Below, piece after piece: positions 1 through 6,094 of a stretch of DNA of 16,563 bases (positions are counted from its first letter, which is position 1; each line of letters starts with the position of its first letter). The notes below the pieces were generated by a model. The model was not told the origin of the DNA and made no database searches. It saw only the letters and a list, made by a program, of their open reading frames with translations. The translations under genes were made by a program, and so were the position numbers. The DNA is taken from contig DBOG01000065.1 of assembly GCA_002299915.1 (NCBI GenBank), forward strand, positions 12,343 to 28,905. Reading direction: 5' to 3'. The DNA is from Proteobacteria bacterium UBA652. Lineage in GTDB: Bacteria > Pseudomonadota > Gammaproteobacteria > Nitrosococcales > Methylophagaceae.

Positions 1-42
1 TTATTTGGTCAGCATCATTTTTCAGAGGATGCCGAAGCATGA
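1..42 (+). CDS. C-terminal tail of an upstream gene (5' end outside window)
   Basis: Frame 1 is open from the window edge and ends with a TGA at 40-42, leaving only 13 residues (LFGQHHFSEDAEA). The stop overlaps the ATG of the nasA-like start at 39 as ATGA, the usual sign of translational coupling in an operon. In related nitrate-assimilation operons the gene before nasA is often nirD or another nitrite-reductase component. That is inference from context, because 13 residues are too few to identify the protein. Confidence 0.5.
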   Translation, partial: LFGQHHFSEDAEA

Positions 43-119
43 GCCAACAAACTGTTAAAACGACGTGTCCTTATTGTGGCGTTGGCGGGCATCTTTGGTG
101 CGAGCTTTGCGATTATTGA
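39..119 (+). pseudogene. nasA: 5' remnant of assimilatory nitrate reductase nasA
   Basis: From the ATG at 39 the frame reads MSQQTVKTTCPYCGVGG and then stops at TGA 117-119. TTCPYCGVG is the very N-terminus of NasA/NapA-type molybdopterin nitrate reductases, where CPYCGVGC carries the first cysteines of the [4Fe-4S] site. Here the motif breaks just before the next cysteine: the codon after GVG is GGG (Gly). The frame then continues with residues unrelated to NasA (HLWCELCDY) for nine codons to the stop. Those bases belong to the transporter read in another frame. At most 26 codons remain of a gene that normally has some 700 to 900, so no enzyme can be made here. The start overlaps the upstream gene by ATGA, showing that this was once a genuine operon position. 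Confidence 0.7.
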
Positions 120-561
120 TGTGTTGTCTTCCCCTTCTGGTGGTTTTATCAGCGATACCTTTGGGCGCAAGCGTTCATTGGTGATCGCCTTAGCAGGCGC
201 GGCGGTGGGTTTCTTTGTGATGAGCCTCATCACAGCAGAATGGCATATTGCATTTGCCGTTGCTGCAATTATGGTGACGTCTTTCTTCTTAGGCAGCGCG
301 GCGGGTTGTGTGTTTGCGATGGTGCCCCTTATCAGACGCCGACTAACAGGCCAAATCGCGGGCATGGTCGGTGCTTACGGTAATATTGGTGCGGTATTAT
401 TCCTGACTGTGTTCTCATTTGTGACGCCTTCTGTTTTCTTCCTGACTATCGCTTGCGGCATCGTATTTGCGGCATTCGCTTCGCTTTATTTAGATGAGCC
501 GAAAGGGGCAATGGCCGAGATTATGCCGGATGGGACGGTGCAGATGATTGATGTGCACTAA
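76..561 (+). pseudogene. narK: NarK/NNP-family nitrate transporter, C-terminal half only
   Basis: The 161-residue frame matches the C-terminal half of an MFS nitrate/nitrite porter. It has a SSPSGGFISDTFGRK loop typical of the MFS cytoplasmic signature and the NNP nitrate signature around GSAAGCVFAMVPLIRRRLTGQ and AGMVGAYGNIGAV. About five hydrophobic segments are present where the full protein has twelve in roughly 400 residues or more. The real N-terminal half is missing: immediately upstream lies the nasA start, not transporter sequence. Frame 1 remains open back to 43, so the GTG at 76 is only the first convenient start codon and not a convincing one. Without the first six helices the product cannot be a working porter. 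It most likely encoded nitrate uptake for assimilation before a deletion. A chimeric assembly join is the alternative. Confidence 0.8.
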
Positions 562-570
562 ACAAATGGC

Positions 571-594
571 AACCCTCCCCTACTGGGGAGGGCT
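571..594 (+). repeat. GC-rich REP-like palindrome, possible terminator
   Basis: CCCTCCCC (573-580), loop TACT and GGGGAGGG (585-592) form a perfect 8-bp stem ten bases after the narK remnant stop. There is no long T-run, only ctaaaa, so termination would be weak or structural. The 24 bases 571-594 match the right arm of the larger palindrome at 1684-1707 at 19 of 24 positions, which makes this a solitary half-copy of the same repeat family. Confidence 0.65.
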
Positions 595-633
595 CTAAAA
601 ATATCCCCCATTTTGAGCAATTTTTTAAATACA

Positions 634-650
634 TGCACCAAAAGCATGCG
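634..650 (+). promoter_or_regulatory. Possible NtrC-type enhancer half-site
   Basis: TGCACCA at 634-640 is an exact match to one half of the NtrC consensus (TGCACCA-N3-TGGTGCA). The second half at 644-650 (GCATGCG) keeps only part of the pattern. The centre lies about 107 bases before the start site expected from the sigma-54 element at 723-738, a typical enhancer distance. A single good half-site can occur by chance, so support comes mainly from its position. Confidence 0.3.
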
Positions 651-722
651 CTGGTATGAATTGGCCTCCTAAGAATCCGCCTTAACCAGCTCAACACCTT
701 GATATTACATAGGTTTGTTTTA

Positions 723-738
723 TGGCTTAATTATTGCT
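723..738 (+). promoter_or_regulatory. Putative sigma-54 (-24/-12) promoter for the nitrite channel gene
   Basis: TGGC at 723-726 and TTGCT at 734-738 match the conserved blocks of the sigma-54 consensus TGGCACG-N4-TTGCW. Exactly ten bases separate the invariant GG (724-725) and GC (736-737). Transcription would start near 748-750, about 55 bases before the ATG at 805. Sigma-54 control with NtrC is the standard mode for nitrate and nitrite assimilation genes in gammaproteobacteria, so the location makes sense. The ACG of the -24 block is not conserved (TTA here). Confidence 0.55.
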
Positions 739-804
739 TTAACCTGTTAGGAATAGTAGGAACTTTCTTACTTTTAATTTTTACCCATGCTTAAAGGAAA
801 TATT

Positions 805-1614
805 ATGTCTTACTTAGAACCAACAGAATTTGTAACAAAAATGGTAGATGCAGGTGAATCTAAGGTTCATATGTCAACTAAAGATACACTTATCCGTGCC
901 TTTATGGCAGGCGCCACATTGGCGCTGGCTGCTGTTTTTGCCATTACTGTAGCAGTGAAAACGGGTTCACCACTGCTCGGTGCCGTGCTGTTCCCTGTCG
1001 GCTTCATTATGCTCTATCTCATGAAGTTTGACCTATTAACAGGTGTTTTTACATTAGTACCTCTCGCTCTACTTGATAAAAGACCAGGGGTAACCGTTAA
1101 TCAAGTATTACGCAATTGGGGCTTGGTGTTTTTAGGTAACCTAGGCGGCGCGTTAACGGTTGCCGTCATCATGTCGTTTATTTTCACCTATGGCTATAAT
1201 GTCGATGGCGGTGCGATTGCTGCAAAAGTCAGCACGATTGGTGAATCCAGAACTTTAGGCTATAAAGAACATGGTCTAGATGGCTGGTTTACTATTTTTA
1301 TCCGTGGCATGTTATGTAACTGGATGGTATCAATGGGCGTAGTAGGCGCGATGATCTCGACCTCTGCAACAGGAAAAATGGCGGCTATGTGGATGCCTAT
1401 TATGCTGTTCTTTTACATGGGCTTTGAGCATTCAATTGTGAATATGTTCTTATTCCCATTCTCAATGATTATGGGGGGTGATTTTACGGTTGTAGATTAC
1501 GTGATTTGGAATGAACTACCGACTGTATTAGGTAATTTAGTCGGTGGTTTAGTATTTGTTGGCCTGCCCTTATACTATACTCACGTTAAAACCAGCCCAG
1601 AACGTAAATTATAA
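805..1614 (+). CDS. nirC: Formate/nitrite transporter (FNT) family channel, probable nitrite channel
   Basis: This 269-residue integral membrane protein belongs to the FocA/NirC family, whose pentamers pass small monovalent anions through one pore per protomer. Family marks include FDLLTGVFTL at the first pore-lining break, NWMVSMGV in the second pseudo-repeat and GFEHSIVNM with the pore histidine at residue 209 (CAT 1429-1431). About six hydrophobic segments fit the FNT fold. I chose the ATG at 805 over the ATG at 787 because AAGGAA at 794-799 is well placed before it, whereas nothing suitable precedes 787. The gene sits between a NarK remnant and the kinase/phosphatase typical of nitrate-assimilation operons, so nitrite is the likely substrate. 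It has its own sigma-54-like promoter and is flanked on both sides by palindromic repeats. Family call is firm; substrate is inferred. Confidence 0.88.
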   Translation: MSYLEPTEFVTKMVDAGESKVHMSTKDTLIRAFMAGATLALAAVFAITVAVKTGSPLLGAVLFPVGFIMLYLMKFDLLTGVFTLVPLALLDKRPGVTVNQVLRNWGLVFLGNLGGALTVAVIMSFIFTYGYNVDGGAIAAKVSTIGESRTLGYKEHGLDGWFTIFIRGMLCNWMVSMGVVGAMISTSATGKMAAMWMPIMLFFYMGFEHSIVNMFLFPFSMIMGGDFTVVDYVIWNELPTVLGNLVGGLVFVGLPLYYTHVKTSPERKL

Positions 1615-1621
1615 AGTCTTA

Positions 1622-1708
1622 TAGCCCTCTCCCTGATGGAGAGGGTTGGGTGAGGAGAACAACTGATTTAATTCTCCCCTCCCAACCCTCCCCAGCAAGG
1701 GCGGGCTA
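1622..1708. repeat. BIME-like double palindrome downstream of the nitrite channel gene
   Basis: The left arm (1622-1659) and right arm (1672-1708) are imperfect inverted copies of each other around a 12-base centre. Both contain the core GAGGGTTGGG or its complement. Each arm also folds alone; in the left arm CCCTCTCC, loop CTGAT and GGAGAGGG (1626-1646) pair perfectly. The right arm is shared with the solitary copy at 571-594. The element fills most of the gap between nirC and the kinase gene. It may act as a transcriptional or mRNA-stability boundary, and resembles non-autonomous repeats mobilised by RAYT-type transposases. No transposase is present in the window. Confidence 0.75.
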
Positions 1709-1728
1709 ATTGATATTAAAGCCAGCCA

Positions 1729-3450
1729 ATGACAAACGCATTAAAAATCACAACAGGGCAATATTCAGATAAAGGCCGCAAAGAAATCAATCAAGACTTC
1801 CATGGTGTTTATAATCCTGAAGAACCCTTTTTGACTTCAAAAGGTGTTGCCATTGCCTTAGCGGATGGAATTAGCAGCAGCGATGTGAGTCAAGTGGCCA
1901 GTGAGGCCAGCGTGCGTGGGTTTTTAGAAGACTATTTTTGCACGTCTGAAGCATGGTCTGTCAAAAAGTCTGCAGATCGGGTATTAACCGCCACTAACTC
2001 GTGGCTGCATTCGCAATCTCAAAAAAGCCATCATCGGTATGATAAAGATAAAGGCTTTGTTTGCACCTTTAGCGCGCTGGTCATTAAATCAACGACGGCG
2101 CACTTATTCCATATCGGCGATACGCGGATCTATCGCTTACGTAATAATACACTCGAAAAATTAACCGATGATCATCGCCTTTGGGTCTCTGCAGAAAAGA
2201 GTTATCTTAGCCGTGCATTAGGCATTAATCAACAGTTTGAAATCGACTATAAAACCTTGCCTGTTGAAAAAGGTGATATCTTCGTCTTGGCAACTGACGG
2301 TGTCTATGAATATACTAGTGAAGCATTTATTATTGACACAATTCACTCTCACGAAGCTAATTTAGATGCCGCCGCCAAAGCCATTGTTGATGAATCTTAT
2401 GACCAAGGCAGCACAGATAATTTAACCATTCAAATTGTGAATGTCGCCGATTTGCCGATCCAAGATGCCAGCGAAATGCATCAACAGCTCACAGAGCTCC
2501 CCTTTCCGCCGATCTTAGAAGCACGTGCTGTCTTTGATGGCTATAAAATCATTCGGAGCTTACATGCGAGCAGCCGTAGCCATGTTTATCTTGCTGTGGA
2601 CATTGAAACAGACACACAAGTTATCATTAAAACCCCTTCTGTTGATTTGCAAGACGATACAGCTTATTTAGAACGCTTTCTGATGGAAGAATGGATCGCA
2701 AAGCGGATCAATAGCCCGCATGTGCTCAAACCGTGCCTACAAGAACGTAAGCGTAACTTCCTCTATATCGTAACGGAATTTATTGATGGGCAAACACTGA
2801 CGCAATGGATGAACGATAGTCCTACGCCCGATATGGAAACCGTGCGTAGGATTATTGAGCAAACTGCTAAAGGCCTGCAAGCCTTTCATCGGCTGGAAAT
2901 GATACATCAAGATCTCAGGCCAGAAAATATTATGATCGATATTACAGGCACCGTAAAAATCATTGATTTTGGTGCCACTAAGGTTGCAGGAATCATAGAA
3001 ATAAGTAGCCCACTTGATCGACAAGCATTATTGGGCACCGCTCAATATACCGCACCAGAATATTTTCTCGGTGAAAATGGAACGCCTTGCTCAGATCAGT
3101 ATTCTTTAGCCGTTATCACCTATCAAATGCTGGCGGGAAAATTCCCTTATGGCATACAAGTAGCTAAAACCCGAACCCGGGCGGCGCAAAAGAAATTAAA
3201 TTATCTCTCCGTGTTGCATGATGATCGAGAAATTCCTGCTTGGGTGGATGGAGCGCTAGAAAAAGGCTTACAAACTGATCCCTCTAAACGATATTCCGAA
3301 ATATCCGAATTTATCTATGACCTCCGCCATCCAAATCAGACCTTCTTAAACAAAACACGTCGCCCATTAATGGAACGCAATCCTGTTGTTTTCTGGAAAA
3401 GCATCTCTTTTGTGTTGCTGCTCATCATCGTTATTTTACTGGCGCGCTAA
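1729..3450 (+). CDS. Bifunctional PP2C phosphatase / Ser-Thr protein kinase, membrane-anchored
   Basis: A 573-residue fusion. Residues about 1-240 form a PP2C-type phosphatase with the metal aspartates D23 (INQD), D46 (LADGIS), D190 (ATDGVYEY) and D230 (STDN), plus GDTRIYR around 131. Residues about 270-535 form a Hanks-type kinase with lysine K301, HQDLRPEN at 393-400, DFG at 413-415 and TAPEY. A single hydrophobic helix at about 554-572 ends the protein, so both domains should face the cytoplasm. The phosphate-binding loop (277-288, SLHASSRSHVYL) lacks the usual glycines, and the catalytic-loop HRD is HQD. Relatives such as P. aeruginosa PA1782 lie within the nitrate-assimilation cluster, between transporter and nitrite reductase genes. 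By position it may adjust nitrate/nitrite transport or reduction; targets are unknown. A clear Shine-Dalgarno sequence is lacking. Confidence 0.9.
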   Translation: MTNALKITTGQYSDKGRKEINQDFHGVYNPEEPFLTSKGVAIALADGISSSDVSQVASEASVRGFLEDYFCTSEAWSVKKSADRVLTATNSWLHSQSQKSHHRYDKDKGFVCTFSALVIKSTTAHLFHIGDTRIYRLRNNTLEKLTDDHRLWVSAEKSYLSRALGINQQFEIDYKTLPVEKGDIFVLATDGVYEYTSEAFIIDTIHSHEANLDAAAKAIVDESYDQGSTDNLTIQIVNVADLPIQDASEMHQQLTELPFPPILEARAVFDGYKIIRSLHASSRSHVYLAVDIETDTQVIIKTPSVDLQDDTAYLERFLMEEWIAKRINSPHVLKPCLQERKRNFLYIVTEFIDGQTLTQWMNDSPTPDMETVRRIIEQTAKGLQAFHRLEMIHQDLRPENIMIDITGTVKIIDFGATKVAGIIEISSPLDRQALLGTAQYTAPEYFLGENGTPCSDQYSLAVITYQMLAGKFPYGIQVAKTRTRAAQKKLNYLSVLHDDREIPAWVDGALEKGLQTDPSKRYSEISEFIYDLRHPNQTFLNKTRRPLMERNPVVFWKSISFVLLLIIVILLAR

Positions 3451-3530
3451 TGAATAATTCAGAATTGACCTACATCATGGAACACACTTAACCATCACAT
3501 TAATATACTTATAAAATTTAGGAAAAAAAC

Positions 3531-4775
3531 ATGCCTTATCTTAAAAAATCAATTACTCTGGCCTTGCTATCCACAGGTTTAAGCACGCTCACCGTTATGC
3601 CGGTACAAGCAGAAGAAGATACCTTCTTCAATGCCTTAACAGGTGGCAAAATCAGCTTTTCAGCTAGAGCACGCTATGAAAGCGTTGAACAAGACAATGC
3701 ACTGAAAGATGCCAATGCCTTTACAGTTCGCTCAACATTAGGCTATGAAACAGCCCAGTTCCGCGGATTTAGCGGCAAGGTCGAAGTCGAAGATGTGTCT
3801 GAAATTGGCTCTGATAATTTCAATAGCACAACCAATGGTAATACCCAATATTCTGTGGTCGCCGATCCTAATAATACTGAAGTATTGCAAGCCTATTTGG
3901 CCTATAACAACTGGGATACTGAATTCAAATATGGCCGCCAAGAAATCACCCACCGCGACGCCCCTTTTCATCGGTTTATTGGTAATGTGCTGTGGCGTCA
4001 AAATCATCAGTCGTATGACGGTTTCACACTCAACAGTAAATTATTCGACAAAACAGAATTAAGCTATGGCTATATTAACAAACGAAATACCATCTTTGGT
4101 GACGATCGCAATGCGGGCATTATCCGCAATGGTGTGGTAGATATGGATTCTCATCTGTTTCGTGGTGTTTATAATGGCTTCTCAGCGGGCACATTAGAAG
4201 GCTATGCCTACTTACTGGATTTTGAAGATGCACCCGCTATTGGCGCAAAAACACTCGGCTTACGCTGGAATGGTGGGGTGCCACTCAATAATGACTTCAG
4301 CATGATCTACACCGCTGAATTTGCTCGCCAAGATGATTATAAAGATGGCACCATGGATAGCCAAAATTACTATCTCACTGAAATCGGCGGTAAATATAAA
4401 GGCTGGATGGCCAAACTTTCTTACGAATTGCAAGAAGGTGATGGCACAGATAGCTTTAAAACACCATTGGGTACAAATCACCCCTTCCAAGGCTGGGCAG
4501 ATCAATTCTTGAGCACGCCATCACAAGGTTTACAAGATATCTATCTCACCATTGTGGGTAAAGTATTGGGGGCCAAAGTAGTCGGTATTTACCATGATTT
4601 TGAAACTGATAAAGGCAGCTTAGATGCGGGTTCTGAATTTAACTTATTAGTGGTTAAGAAATTCATGAAACACTATACGTTAGGTGCAGCTTATGCTGAC
4701 TACAATGCTGACAGTGAATTCGGTAGCAAAGTGGATACTGAAAAGTTTTGGGTGTGGGGGCAAGTTAACTTCTAA
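3531..4775 (+). CDS. Outer-membrane porin of the alginate-export family
   Basis: A 414-residue outer-membrane beta-barrel. Residues 1-27 are a signal peptide (basic KK, hydrophobic core, cleavage after VQA before EED). The mature part shows alternating-hydrophobicity strands, ARARYESVEQDN at the first strand, FKYGRQEI in the middle and a C-terminal aromatic ending (WGQVNF) recognised by the BAM machinery. These patterns match the alginate-export porin family, whose members often accompany nitrate or nitrite uptake genes in gammaproteobacteria. Alginate itself is an unlikely substrate here, since no polysaccharide genes are nearby. By context it probably admits nitrate, nitrite or another small anion through the outer membrane. 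TTAGGAAA at 3518-3525 is a good ribosome binding site. The gene is 80 bases after the kinase gene and ends before a strong terminator, closing the transcription unit. Confidence 0.82.
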   Translation: MPYLKKSITLALLSTGLSTLTVMPVQAEEDTFFNALTGGKISFSARARYESVEQDNALKDANAFTVRSTLGYETAQFRGFSGKVEVEDVSEIGSDNFNSTTNGNTQYSVVADPNNTEVLQAYLAYNNWDTEFKYGRQEITHRDAPFHRFIGNVLWRQNHQSYDGFTLNSKLFDKTELSYGYINKRNTIFGDDRNAGIIRNGVVDMDSHLFRGVYNGFSAGTLEGYAYLLDFEDAPAIGAKTLGLRWNGGVPLNNDFSMIYTAEFARQDDYKDGTMDSQNYYLTEIGGKYKGWMAKLSYELQEGDGTDSFKTPLGTNHPFQGWADQFLSTPSQGLQDIYLTIVGKVLGAKVVGIYHDFETDKGSLDAGSEFNLLVVKKFMKHYTLGAAYADYNADSEFGSKVDTEKFWVWGQVNF

Positions 4776-4814
4776 AACCCATTATTAATTTTCTCTCTCA
4801 AGAAAATGTAATCA

Positions 4815-4854
4815 AGCCGGATCCTAAACGTTAGGGTTCGGCTTTTTTATTTTC
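4815..4854 (+). terminator. Rho-independent terminator after the porin gene
   Basis: A 13-bp stem (4815-4827 with 4831-4843, two G-T pairs) closes over a 3-base loop and is followed by TTTTTTATTTT. This is a textbook intrinsic terminator. It isolates the nitrate-assimilation unit from the Toprim/SRAP genes, leaving only about 24 bases before the next ATG. Confidence 0.92.
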
Positions 4855-4878
4855 TAAAATCCAGTATCCTACACAGAT

Positions 4879-5427
4879 ATGAAAGAGTTATTTATCGTTG
4901 AAGGGAAATCTGCGGCCAGTACCGTACAGCAAGCCCTATACAAACCCAGTCAAACTGTATTAGCCATGCAGGGTAAGATAATCAATGTAGATAAGGCAAG
5001 CGATGCTAAGATAGCTGCTAATCCACTATATCAAAAACTTTTTAAAGCCTTAGTCTGTGGCACCCAAGGAGATTGCCAAGCTGCTGACTTGCCTTTTTCG
5101 CGGGTCTTGATCTTAACGGATCCCGATATGGATGGTAGCCACGCACGGATGTTATTGCTCAAGTTGTTTGAACGCTATCTCAGTCCGCTCATTGCAGCAA
5201 ACTTGGTCTCGGTTATCCTGCCACCTTTATTCCGAATACGGGACATGCAATCCCCTCAAACTTATTATGCCTGGAATGAACAACAGAGAAATACGCTACT
5301 TGAAACGATGAATAATGCTGACATCACCCGTTTCAAAGGCGTGGCGCAATTTTCAATGGCTGAGTGCAGCGAACTCTTGCTTGATCCAAACACACGCAAA
5401 CAAATAGATGTAACACTTGATGGCTAG
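4879..5427 (+). CDS. Stand-alone Toprim-domain protein of the GyrB/ParE type
   Basis: A 182-residue protein equivalent to just the Toprim segment of a type II topoisomerase B subunit. It begins ELFIVEGKSA (GyrB: ELYIVEGDSAGG), with catalytic Glu at residue 8. It then has QGKIINVDKA and DPDMDGSH at 81-88 with all three acidic metal ligands (D81, D83, D85). The end, FKGVAQFSMAECSELLLDPNTRKQ, follows the FKGLGEMN...TTMDPETR segment of GyrB/ParE. No GHKL ATPase or transducer domain is present. As the frame is clean and the acidic residues are kept, it appears to be a selected small protein and not a decaying fragment. The stop overlaps the SRAP-fold start by 8 bases, so the two are co-translated. 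Shine-Dalgarno is poor. Function unknown; nicking, DNA binding or modulation of gyrase/topo IV are possible. Confidence 0.8.
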   Translation: MKELFIVEGKSAASTVQQALYKPSQTVLAMQGKIINVDKASDAKIAANPLYQKLFKALVCGTQGDCQAADLPFSRVLILTDPDMDGSHARMLLLKLFERYLSPLIAANLVSVILPPLFRIRDMQSPQTYYAWNEQQRNTLLETMNNADITRFKGVAQFSMAECSELLLDPNTRKQIDVTLDG

Positions 5428-6094
5428 CCGATATAATATTGTTGATGATGCTGCCTTACATCTACTACTGGCAGACTTAAACGTAGACTTAGGCCCAATG
5501 CCCACGCGTTATAACCTCGCGCCCACTGATCAAGTGCCCGTTATCCATCACTGGGAAGGAAATCGGATTGTCAGCGATATGCGATGGTGGCTCGTGCCCA
5601 ATTGGAGCGATGGCCCTTCGACTAAATATCCGATGTTTAATGCCCGTAGTGAAACATTAGATGATAGCCGAGCCTATAAAGGCTGTTTTCGACATAAACG
5701 CTGTATTATCCCCGCCCATTCCTTTGTGGGCTGGAAAGAAAACGAACAACAAAAAACACCTATACTTTTTTCAGCCGTTGATCGTGCGATGGCGTTTGCT
5801 GGGATCTGGGATTATTGGAGCGATGGTATTCAACATGTTTTATCATGCGCTATCGTCACCACCCTTGCCGCTCCCGAATTAGCACAATTCCAACAACGTA
5901 TGCCCCTTATGCTAACCATAGAACAAGCTAACCAATGGCTGGATACAAAACAGGATACTCGGGGGTTACAATCACTATTTAAGCCATCCTTAGCCTATCC
6001 CCTGCAAATAGCAGCGATTGATCCGGGGTTCGGTAGCCCTCAAAATAAAGAAGCACCTATTCTAATTGGCGGACCTATTATCTTATCGATCTGA
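5420..6094 (+). CDS. SRAP-family (YedK/HMCES fold) protein lacking the catalytic residues
   Basis: About 224 residues with the SRAP fold signature: PTRYNLAPT near residue 30, MFNARSET with N74 and R76 (YedK N75/R77), RCIIPAHSFVGWKE, then RMPLML. Active SRAP proteins start with Met-Cys; Cys2 forms a thiazolidine with abasic sites. Here the start is MASRYNIV, so Cys2 is Ala. The glutamate of the WFEWK motif aligns with G104 (SFVGWK), and the histidine of HDRMP aligns with Q158 (QQRMP). Thus the three residues I recognise as catalytic are all replaced, while the DNA-contact and core positions remain. The ATG at 5420 lies inside the Toprim gene's last codons (8-base overlap), and no alternative start restores Met-Cys. 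A structural, DNA-binding, non-crosslinking role is inferred. The 3' end overlaps the convergent yceH gene by 12 bases. Confidence 0.85.
   Translation: MASRYNIVDDAALHLLLADLNVDLGPMPTRYNLAPTDQVPVIHHWEGNRIVSDMRWWLVPNWSDGPSTKYPMFNARSETLDDSRAYKGCFRHKRCIIPAHSFVGWKENEQQKTPILFSAVDRAMAFAGIWDYWSDGIQHVLSCAIVTTLAAPELAQFQQRMPLMLTIEQANQWLDTKQDTRGLQSLFKPSLAYPLQIAAIDPGFGSPQNKEAPILIGGPIILSI

Noticed and set aside
15..365. Open frame of 116 codons on the minus strand
   Set aside because: It lies wholly opposite the narK remnant, has low-complexity Ala/Thr/Lys-rich composition and no plausible homology; it is a shadow of the transporter frame.
787..804. Earlier ATG for the nitrite channel gene
   Set aside because: No Shine-Dalgarno precedes it, while AAGGAA is well placed before the ATG at 805; the six added residues contain that ribosome site.
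3451..3530. Possible sigma-70 promoter before the porin gene (TTGACC, TATAAA)
   Set aside because: The hexamers are not at the right mutual spacing; the gene may simply be co-transcribed from the kinase gene.
4861..4876. Possible LexA/SOS box before the Toprim gene (ends in ACAG)
   Set aside because: The partner CTGT half is absent and few other positions match, so there is no support for SOS control despite the SRAP family name.
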